A DNA stretch of 64,000 nucleotides, taken from Rhabditoides inermis (taxonomy: Eukaryota > Nematoda > Chromadorea > Rhabditida > Rhabditidae). The stretch spans positions 77,501 to 141,500 of the forward strand of contig CAWZYM010000156.1 in the NCBI GenBank assembly GCA_963966185.1, in the 5' to 3' direction. The notes below the pieces were generated by a model. It had not been told where the DNA came from and ran no database searches. It was given only the letters and a program-made list of their open reading frames with translations. Positions within the stretch are counted from its first letter, which is position 1, and the number at the start of each line of letters is the position of its first letter. Positions 37,101 through 46,460 of this stretch are shown here, in pieces. Both the position numbers and the translations under genes were made by a program.

Positions 37101-40100
37101 GGAGAGGGAGAGGGAGAGGGAGAGGGAGAGGGAGAGGGAGAGGGAGAGGGAGAGGGAGAGGGAGAGGGAGAGGGAGAGGGAGAGGGAGAGGGAGAGGGAG
37201 AGGGAGAGGGAGAGGGAGAGGGAGAGGGAGAGGGAGAGGGAGAGGGAGAGGGAGAGGGAGAGGGAGAGGGAGAGGGAGAGGGAGAGGGAGAGGGAGAGGG
37301 AGAGAGAGAGAGGACGGGCGGGAGGGAGGTAAAGTAAAACGACTCACCTGTGCGGACAGTGTCTGCACCTTCTCGCCCAGCTTCTCCAGAAGAGCCGTCT
37401 GCTGATCGGGTACGGGCTAAAAGACCATAATTATCACGGCTACAATTGCAAAGAAAATGATTGTAATTACAAAGCATTTCGTGGTCAAACACACACCACG
37501 GAACATACATTCCACCAAACGACTGACCGGCTGCTGCTCGTGCTGCTTCATCAAGGCGAAGAAGGCGGCCTTCTGCTTCTCCGCCCGCTCACTCTCCGTA
37601 GCAGTGCTGCAACGTCATACATTCATTTCACTTTTTCTCTCCTCCCCCTCTCTCTCCTTCTCTCCCCACCTCTCCAGCGCCATCCTCCTCTCGTGTTCCC
37701 TCCTCTTCTCCTCCAGTGCCAGTCTGATCGACGCGGCTGGCAGCGAGTCCGACCGAGTGTACGGAGACCCGGGTAGAGAGCCCCCGTCCGACAGAAAACA
37801 TACCATACATCTCCCAAGCAAATTCTGTTTCAGCACACCATAATGTCCCAGACATCCCAAATCTCATCAATCAGTCTACGGGTACGATTCTGAAAAAAGT
37901 TGTTAAACACTCACTTGCTGCTGTAATGCGCCAAAGTTGGTGACGTTAGGTCCGAATGCGGGGCCTCGCTGCGGGGGAATAGCGCGGTTCAAAGAATCGA
38001 CAGTCCTGCAAATAGCAAACATGCACACGACTAGAAATCAACACCACCACTGCAACACTGAATCACACTTCCTTTTATTGCCCTAACACTTATCACAAAG
38101 AGGTGAATCAGCATACTTGTCCACAGGCGGGAAAAGTAATCAATCAATCGAAACATCGTCTCTCTTCTCTCGTCTGTGCCCGTACCTGTTGGAGAATAGG
38201 CTGTCACTACTCATGACACTCATGCTCCTTCCCTGCCCGCCCCCGCCCGCCAGGCGCTGCACCCGCGGCGGGTGGTGCGGACGGGCCGCCTGCAACAAGG
38301 ACCATCACATCCCTCACGACACTTATCGTTTCATACTAATCATAACATCACTATTACGTTTCTCAATAAAAAAAATTACTCAGGGTGATAAAACAACCAA
38401 TAGTCAATTCAATAGTCGTAGAAAATAACTGACCTGATTGGCGGCGCGCAGGTCGGGGATGGCTGCGATGGGGACGAATCGACGGGGCGACTGGACAGAG
38501 AAGCCAGACTGCGCAGGCTGAGAAGAGGCTGGAACGACAACGACAATAACGACAATCACACTTCTAATACCATTATAAGAAAACTGATTGCTTTGAAAAT
38601 CTCGTCAAAATCCAACCTGAATGAAGAGTGGAGTCAGAACGGCTACTCTTTTCCCTACATTCCTCCACGGTCATTAGCAATGAATGGCCGAGGCGGACAG
38701 CAACAACAATGCACTTGTTGTTCAGCAACAATCATGATGAATATGTATCCGAATACAAAGCCACTCACGCGACTCGGCCAGCGGCTCGAACATGGTGAAG
38801 AGGTCGGCGAGGAACACGTCCACGTTCACCTGCAATATGCAAATTACTCTATCGACTGATCGGTCTGGATACATCACAACTTGTAACACAATTCATACCT
38901 GCAGACACTCGTGCATGTAGAGAAGGTCTTCGATCGCAAAGTGGAAGGGATTCCATTCCAGACACTGCTCACAGAATGACCTGCAACGATGCGATACGGT
39001 CTGAGAGAGGACGGAGAGAGAGAGAGAGAGAGAGGGGGGGGGCGCGAGAGCGAGAGCGACCACTCACTTGAGCAGGGTGAGGTTATACTGACAATCCGCC
39101 ATACTCGGCTGCTCGTTGAAGCGAATACCTACAAAAATACGATTCAGCCAAATACCATACCCCGGAAAAGATAATTACAATAATTGTGGAAACACTGGAA
39201 ATCTTAACGTAATGCACTCACTGGTCATGTTCATCTGTCCGGGTCGATAGAATGCGACGAGGGCGCAGAGGGCAGCGCCGTCGCCGAGGTCCTCGTACAG
39301 ATCCTCCATCTCCGGAATCAACATCTCCGAGCCGTCGTCGCCTACGCACACAATACAAGTGAGCGAACACATACATCAAGATGAATATGCAGTTGTTCAC
39401 CAGTTGTAACCTCCCCAAACTTTCAATTACTGGTAATACATCAAAAAACGTGACTCACAAGTGAACCCGCTCCTCTCGACATCGTCTCGCACCAGCAGGC
39501 ATATCTTGTTGATCCAGAAGAGCAGCGCGTCAGCTGCATCCAACGGACGCTCGCGCTCGTCCACAGATGTGTGCGCACTGAATGGGAATGGCATATATAA
39601 CATTATACACAGAACTAGTTACAATATGAAAGCGAAATGTGAAATACATTACATAATGCAATGAACACATTATCACTCACCTCACTGCCTCGACGGTTCG
39701 CTCGATGCTGATCACTGATCGGAGGTGCGCGTTCATCAACGCCTCCAGAATAGCAATGTGCGCCGTCTGGAAACACGGCTATCGGAGTCAATCAATCGAT
39801 CGATCAATGAACTGCACACTCACCGCATGGAAGGGGTGGGCGGAGAATAGTTGTTGCTCGCTGACGGGTTGGCCTCCCTCCTCCGGTCGAAACACAGCGG
39901 GCACGCCTTCCTCGGCAAGGCACGCAAGAACAGCACCGTGCGAGAGCTACAGAGGCATAATCATTTAAAAAAACTAAATGATACAATTAACAATGAGGCA
40001 CCATAAGTGTATCAACAAACGCCAATCGACCTTAAATTAGTTAATGCAAGAAATAATGTGGCGTCATTACATAATGAAACATAGACTGTACGACATACCT

Positions 40101-40930
40101 GGACGAGATGAGGCTGCTTGAATATCTTGGCAGCGGCCTGCGCGTACAGAGAACCGTTCGTCATCGCGGTACACACAGACGTGTCCAGACAACGGGCACC
40201 CTAATCAGCAAAGTTAGAATCAGTCCATCAATCAATCAAAACTCAATCAATCAAAATTCAATCAATCAATCAAAACTTTATCAATCAATCAATCGAACGC
40301 ACCTCATTTGTGTAGTAGAAGATGTTGCGGAGCTTGTCGGGCACATCCCTGGCGTACACCCGGGTGATGAGCCACTTGACTGACGAGATGAGCTTGGCCT
40401 GCAACGGCGCCCTCGTGTTATAGCTGTTCGCCCGGCAAGAGTCAATTATCCATTGTGCGAGTCACACCAGCCGCCATGCCAGCACTCACTCACTCACTGC
40501 ACTCAATCGATCCCTCTACTTCCGAGGGCGACGACGAAAATGAAACGCGCAGCTCCACCACTTTCTCCTCCACTCTCTATTCCCTCTGTCATCAGCAATG
40601 CAACGACACTTGATAGAGCCTGGGGACCAGCGACAAAAAAACCCACGCAGCAGCACTCTGTTGCAAAGAAACAAGGCTAATCGATAGGACAAATACGATC
40701 TCCCTAACAAGGAGCGCGACAAGTGGGGTGAGTGGCGTGGGAAGTGATTCAATCAGATGAGTGTGCGTACCAAAGATCAGTAATCATTTGTACAATGTAT
40801 GAGTAACAAAAAAGACCGCACTCACCTCTCCGAAGTTGTACTTGTCGTAGTCCTGGATGGGCGGCATGCCTCCTCCTTCCACCATTCCCAGCATCTGCTC
40901 ATCCAGCGCGTTCAACTCGTGCCGCGACAT
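32033..40930 (-). CDS. ptrn-1: CAMSAP/Patronin microtubule minus-end protein
   Basis: A long multi-exon gene. The N-terminus ([15 protein letters not shown], then [20 protein letters not shown]) and the following helices form the CAMSAP calponin-homology region ([27 protein letters not shown]). A long disordered region follows, then coiled coils ([37 protein letters not shown]). At the C-terminus is the CKK domain: [20 protein letters not shown], then [32 protein letters not shown] and [14 protein letters not shown], ending SGSLHRDN. The CKK domain recognises microtubule minus ends. C. elegans PTRN-1 stabilises non-centrosomal microtubules in neurons and epidermis. The central region is unusually rich in Met, Gln and Gly. 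Several introns hold repeats, including a 350-bp hexanucleotide array. The exon list in the middle is approximate. Confidence 0.92.
32753..32965. repeat. CT-rich microsatellite tract
   Basis: About 200 bases of CT/CTTT/CCT in a ptrn-1 intron (GA-rich on the coding strand). It generates spurious Ser/Leu frames on the + strand. Confidence 0.85.
34084..34127. repeat. (CAA)n trinucleotide repeat
   Basis: About 13 CAA units in a ptrn-1 intron. Confidence 0.9.
34490..35110. repeat. degenerate repeat element in a ptrn-1 intron
   Basis: Two diverged direct copies, period about 165 bp, start near 34698 (GTTAATTACTCC) and 34866 (CTTAATTACTCC). Each runs through CTAGTG(T/C)TCGATTTTT to a shared GAGC(C/A)CAAAAAC. 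The block is bounded by partly inverted ends containing CATCGTACG (near 34508) and CGTACGATG (near 35066). There is no coding potential. It looks like an old, decayed mobile element. Confidence 0.55.
36958..37312. repeat. (AGAGGG)n hexanucleotide satellite, about 350 bp
   Basis: Nearly perfect AGAGGG units, with two short slips near 37062-37080 that divide the array. It fills a single ptrn-1 intron (36949-37345), between the exon encoding [20 protein letters not shown] and the exon upstream of it. On the coding strand the intron is (CCCTCT)n. Confidence 0.97.
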
Positions 40931-42098
40931 CCTCGGCTGTGTATCGGATTCCTCTTTAGATTAGCCCAAAATCTCCTTCCTAAGCGCCGCTCAAACGCGC
41001 ATCTGAAAGAAATGAAAAGCGGGCTGGACAACGGAAACGGAAAAGACGACGGGAATACGAATAATCATAGAGACGGTGAGCGAGAAACATGCCAATTTTC
41101 ATAAGAACAAGCATAAATAAACCACACGCAAACAATGCAACATATTAGACACGGACGGTTGAGCGGCGAGGCGAGGCGAGGCGACGGCATGCACACATAG
41201 ACAAATAAGGAAACGTGGCTATCAAGCCGGGCCCAGGTGTGAATCAGATTTCTAATGACCGAGATAGCACGGTAAGCAAATAAGCCTTCTCAACCTTGCG
41301 ACGTTCCGTTTCTCGCGCCAGTCAGTGAGTAGCGGGGGAGAGCGGTTGACCCGGATCGGGGCTATAGAACGACGCGACGCGGCCGCCGCGCGCCACAGCC
41401 CCGCGGGAATTCAAAATTTCGGCTCGCCACAGAGTCCAGCCAGCTGTCTTTTACGCGTTTCACAATTGTTAGAGGAAGAGAGGGAGTGCACGAGACATTA
41501 GTCATTCGCAGTTACACGGATTTATTGACCACAACATGCGCAGCTGCTTCTTCATTTCTCCCATACTACTCCGTCTAACAACACCGCGAACATGGATCTT
41601 TCTTTCTTCACTTTATCGTATATATTGGTATCCGGGAGTTCTCCTCTCTGTATTGATATATGTTCAGTCAGTATCACTTGGTTATAAGGTCTTTACTCCA
41701 TCACTGGCAAAGCATACACTAACGATATCAGGCCGCACGAGGGGCGGGCCTACACAGAACAGGAAGGATCACAGAGATACAGTAACCCTATGCACAATCA
41801 ATCAATACCAATTCCCTATACCACGACAACTTCATGGGAACGAACTTACTTGAATAACTTAATTGAATATTCAAGTATGAGAACACCACTAATTAATGGG
41901 GTCGGAATCATCATAAACCCAGGTCACACCGCTCCCACGCCGGAGGACATGAGATAAGCGGACTGTAAAGCTCACTCACCGCAAAGTGCGAGGAGCCATG
42001 CCTGAGGCGAGGGCGGACGGAAAGGAGTGCGTAGAAAAAGGGACTATCCGGGAGAGACAGGCACAGTGCTCACTAAGCATCCACTACACTCCTCCACA
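40931..42098. other. divergent intergenic region, ptrn-1 / orphan + gene
   Basis: 1.17 kb separates the minus-strand ptrn-1 start (40930) from the + strand start at 42099, so it must hold both promoters. It has a short GAGGC tandem (41164-41185) and a GC-rich block (41340-41410). No gene is seen. Confidence 0.5.
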
Positions 42099-42654
42099 AT
42101 GTCCACCCTGTACTACTGTGATGTGAACGAGTTCTCTCCGTTCGGCCCGGTTGCCCCTCGTCCCCTTACCATGCACGACATCCCATATGCGGCTACTGCC
42201 TATGGATACCCCAGCTCTGCTCATACTCACCACTATTCTACCCACTCCTCTGCTCCTTCTCGTCACACCCACCAGGCTCCGTACCTACGTCCTTCCACCA
42301 CTATTGCCAAGAAGACTCGCGTCCAGGTATGTCACCTCTTTTCCATCTGACTCTCCATATCTTACATCCTCATTCCAGACGCAGCCGCCTGTGAAGACCT
42401 CCAAGCCCGTGCGTCCTCGCTACGCAGTGGCTCTGTGTGCCCGTAAGAGGGAGGAGGAGAGTGTGCCCAACCCGTTCCTCGCCTATGCGCCCATCGTCGA
42501 GAAGGCTCTTCGGGAGGGGCGCACAGTGCGGGAGACGCTCGCCTCCTCCTGCTCCTCCCCTCCTTCCACCACCCCCTCTTCTCCCACCCACGTCCCCAAC
42601 CCCTTCTATGACATCGCCCAGCAGATCGCAAAACAGCGAAGCCAGACACAGTAG
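42099..42654 (+). CDS. orphan protein with two VPNPF motifs
   Basis: Two exons (42099-42326, 42379-42654) separated by a 52-base GT-AG intron give 167 aa. The N-terminal half is rich in Tyr, His, Ser and Pro (MSTLYYCDVNEFSPFGP; HTHHYSTHSS). The C-terminal half has two related blocks, VPNPFLAYAPIVEKALRE and VPNPFYDIAQQIAKQ, joined by a Ser/Pro/Thr linker. There is no signal peptide, membrane segment or known catalytic motif, so it is probably an intracellular, largely disordered protein. The 52-base intron and the AATAAA at 42734 support a real gene. I do not recognise the family. It converges on gst-42. Confidence 0.7.
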
Positions 42655-42733
42655 ACACTCTCCCACTCTAGTCAATACCGGTGATGTTCGAAATCCGTTT
42701 GTGTATGATCGCTGACTAATAATGACTACTTTT

Positions 42734-42739
42734 AATAAA
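42734..42739 (+). terminator. poly(A) signal of the VPNPF orphan gene
   Basis: AATAAA lies 80 bases after the stop at 42654. On the opposite strand gst-42 has its own AATAAA near 42908, so the two transcripts end about 170 bases apart, tail to tail. Confidence 0.7.
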
Positions 42740-42967
42740 GAATCTTTTCAACAATAGTCTTCATTTCCTTACATTCAAATTCAAAAAGCGATTATTTCTA
42801 AGGACAGAGAGACAATCAGACCGATCTTGATTCTTGCAACAAAAACACATTCTTCTTCGTAACCCTTATTTAAAAAAGGCATGAAAAAGACAAAACATTA
42901 GCAAACATATTTATTTTGAACTACAACCTTTGGTATAACAACATAAGTGTGATTGGACAGGTCTCCT

Positions 42968-44594
42968 CTACGCATTCGTGTTTGCGTCTGGCTGGGCGTC
43001 TGGGTGGGCGGCGGCGAAGGCGGGCAGAGCAGACAGCTCCGCGTCCAGGCGGCTCAGCACAGGGAACGGGGTCATGTCCACGTTGAACCTGCAGAATCCA
43101 TACTCATCCCTCCACTGTGTCTGTCCACCCCCAAAGAGACAGGTGCTGACCTGCAGACACAGAATCTACTCTACAGTCATCCCTCCGATATGTCAAAGCG
43201 TCTTCATCAGGCATCAGTCATCAGTCCGCTATCCTGCTCGACATGCATGATGCATTCGATATGTACTCGAATTAGCGATTCCGGATAGAGAGTTGTTTTC
43301 TGATCTTGATTTTCATGTACTGCCCACCCACCTCCTCGCATTGTAGACAATCGACGGGATGCACAGGTCGGCGATCGTCAGCTGGTCGCCCACCTACGAA
43401 CCAATTGATAAATCAATCAATAACTGTATCACTCACCGCGTACTTGCCGGCCGTCTTCGCGAGCATACCCTCGAGGTCCTTGAATCCATCGGCGAGCCAG
43501 TGGGCGGCCCACTGAAACGGAAATATAAGCCACGCTTCTCGGAGCTCCGCCCACTTTGACTCCCTTGCCGGCCTCCTCCTGGTTAAGGTACTTGATGAGA
43601 CGCACGTTCTGAATCGGCTGGATACCGGCTCCAATCTGGAACGAGATAAGGTTATAGAACGATAACCATGCCTGCCGAATCAGCCATTGAAGAATTGGTT
43701 CAGGACGTCTCTTTTTTAAGGAGAATTTTACTCAGTCGGTTCGAAACTACAAACTACTTTGAAATGTGTGGGAGATTCCTTATAAGTGAAATTCTCATTG
43801 TAAGTATACCTGAAGAGCGACGGCGCGCGCCTGAGCCTTCTGCACCGGGCAACGGGGAAGCAGAGGACACTGCAAGCAACATCTCTCTCCCCCCTCCCTC
43901 TCTCCCTCCCTCCGTCCCTCTCTCTCTTTCTCTTTCTCTTTCTTTCTCTTCCTCTTCGTCTCCCGCTTTCTCACCTTTCCGGGGTACACATCCTCCAGGT
44001 ACTCCAGGATAGCCAGACTCTCAGTGATAACTGCCTGAAAAATACAGTAAGACACAGTAAGACATTTTCGATACTACATTAGTTAACTAACCTTTCCGTG
44101 CACATAGGCAGGCACCTTGCGGGCGGGGTTGATGGCGACAAACTCGGGACCATCCTGGAAACACAGTTGAGATAGAAAGAGAGAGAGGGAGGGAGAGAGA
44201 GAGAGAGATACTCAAAAACAGATAGGCGAGATCACTCACAGTAGCATTCTTGTCGAGCAGGTTGACAGCCTTGTACTCGTAGTCGATTCCCTTCAGGTTC
44301 AGGGCTGCAACGAACCTCTCTCTCTCTTTTCATTATTTCTCTCTCTCCTCTCTCTCCCCCTCTCTCCCCCTCTCTTCCTCCCTCTCTCTTCCTCTCTCTC
44401 TCCTTTCTCTCTCCTCTTGCATCTCTCTCCCTCCCTCCTTTTCTCTCTCTCTCTTCCTCTTCTTTCCTCTCTCTCCCTCCCTCTCTCCCACCCCCTCTCC
44501 CCTCACCTATCCTGACCCTCCAGCTGCAGCTGCTCCTCCAATAGCTGTACAGCACCGGCTTCTCGCCAGACAGGGCGCAGTGTTCAGCCGACAT
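42968..44594 (-). CDS. gst-42: maleylacetoacetate isomerase (GST zeta class)
   Basis: Catalyses glutathione-dependent isomerisation of maleylacetoacetate to fumarylacetoacetate in tyrosine breakdown. The protein starts MSAEHCALSGEKPVLYSYWR and shows the zeta-class catalytic motif SSCSWRVRI. The thioredoxin-fold part (GIDYEYKAVNLLDK; NPARKVPAYVHGK; ESLAILEYLEDVYPG) carries the cis-proline VPA and the glutathione-binding ES. The all-helical domain follows (IGAGIQPIQNVRLIKYLNQE; WLADGFKDLEGML; YAVGDQLTIADLCI) and the end is PDAQPDANTNA. Length, about 220 aa, is normal. It is the C. elegans gst-42 orthologue by motif. Introns hold long CT tracts (43885-43975, 44320-44510). Confidence 0.92.
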
Positions 44595-45291
44595 ATCCTA
44601 CAAACAACAAATAGAAACACAAACATGAAAAATCAACCACAGCAATTCACACTCGTCAAGTCTTGGAGCGCGAAATTCACTCCAAACCAATGACAAAGTG
44701 AAGTGAGATAAGGCATGTGGTAATCTTCGGCCAATGACGAGGCAGATGACACTGACCCCCACTCCAAAGAGAAACTGCCAACCACACAAGAACAAATCGA
44801 TGCAATGGAAATCGTTCATCTCTCAAACGCGCGAGAATATTGTGATAGGCGGGTTACAATACACACCAGTTTACAGCACTCCATATCACTTGCACAAATC
44901 TATTATGTACCACGGGAGAAGTCGTAAATCGATATTATGGATCAATAAATACAATGGGATAAATCATAAAATAAATAGTGGGAATGGGAATGAAACATCC
45001 GTCGATCCGTCATCCTCTGAAAAAAAACCCTTATTATTCCACTCAAATAGTAAATAAAAGTGCAATCATGCAATAAAACCATTTATGTAAATCATACAAA
45101 TACATTTACAGAGAAAACACAACTGAGCAAAAAACTTCAAACATGATAGAGTAAGTAGTGCAGGGAAGAATCATAAAACGACATGTAAAACTATGAAGAA
45201 AGGGGGAAGAAAAAGAAAGCATGCAATCACAATATACAAATCACAAAGTGAATGAGGAAAGCGATAGTGAGAGAGGAGTGGGTGCGGTGGC
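44595..45291. other. gap between nprl-2 and gst-42
   Basis: About 700 bases, A/T-rich, between two minus-strand genes. It must hold the 3' UTR of nprl-2 and the promoter or leader of gst-42. No gene is seen. Confidence 0.5.
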
Positions 45292-46429
45292 TTACTTGCT
45301 GATGAATTCGAACTGCTTGTCGCTCTGCTGCAGAAGGCGCAGCAGCTTCTCCGGCGGAAGACCGTACACCTAAAACCACTTTCGAGCGTTAAGAAATCAA
45401 TAGACATGTCCCCACCATCGTAAAGTTTCTACCCAGAAGCCAATCAATGTAAACTATACAGGTCCATTAGTGAACCATCTATACAACTATATGAACATAT
45501 ATGCCATTTAAAAACCTCTGCATCGTACACATTTATCATTTTATCTCATTTTCATCTCATATCATTCAGATGAAGCTCTTCGTTCTCGCCACTATCTCTG
45601 CTCTCGTGTGCCTCTCGTCTGCTAGTATGGCACTCGGTCGCCCCAAAATGAGACCCGGACGCCGCTACAAGAGCGTCAACAGCCACGAGGTGTGTGAGAG
45701 TCATTCAATCTGATTGGAACTCTCTGTAGGTCGGTCCTATCCCCGACGAAGACGTTCTGATGCACGGAATGCGCAGTCGCGGATACTACAAGAGACGCAT
45801 CGACAGTGGCGATTCTGAAACGATGCGCCTCCGAAAGATGCGCAGCCAATTCAAGAAGCTGATGAACAAGATCGACATGCAGATACGCGACATGGTCAAC
45901 ATGAAGATCGAAACAGTGGTCAACGAGTAACTCGAATAAACTATCGACGTGTGTTGGAGTACATGTGGAAACACCCACCACAGCCAGGTCCTCGAGTGCG
46001 TTCATCCCATCGCACAGCTGGAGGATCTTGCTGCCCGCCCGCTCTGTCTCCGATGCTGTTGACACTGGGTACACCGACAGCTTCCTGCAATGTCATTGAA
46101 TAGTTTAAAAGGATACAAAACACGCTACCTGAGAAACTTGTTGTGCATTCCAAACTGGACGAGTCTGTGCTCGTCGACGCCCAGACGTTTGGGCTGCCAG
46201 CGCTCACACCACTCCAGAAGAGACTCGCCACACTCAAACACACAAATATGGCACCAACCACCAATCAGTATGACGCTTCTTACTACAAACAGGAGAAAGA
46301 GAGGGGAGGGGAAGAGGGGAAGAGGGGAAGAGGGGAAGAGGGGAAGAGGGGAAGAGGGGAAGAGGGGAAGAGGGGAAGAGGGGAAGAGGGGAAGAGGGGA
46401 AGAGGGGAAGAGGGGAAGAGGGGAAGAGG

Positions 46430-46460
<31 letters not shown>

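Noticed and set aside
36718..37510. Frames of up to 224 codons (Gly-Glu, Ser-Pro, Leu-Pro repeats)
   Set aside because: Translation of the AGAGGG array inside a ptrn-1 intron.
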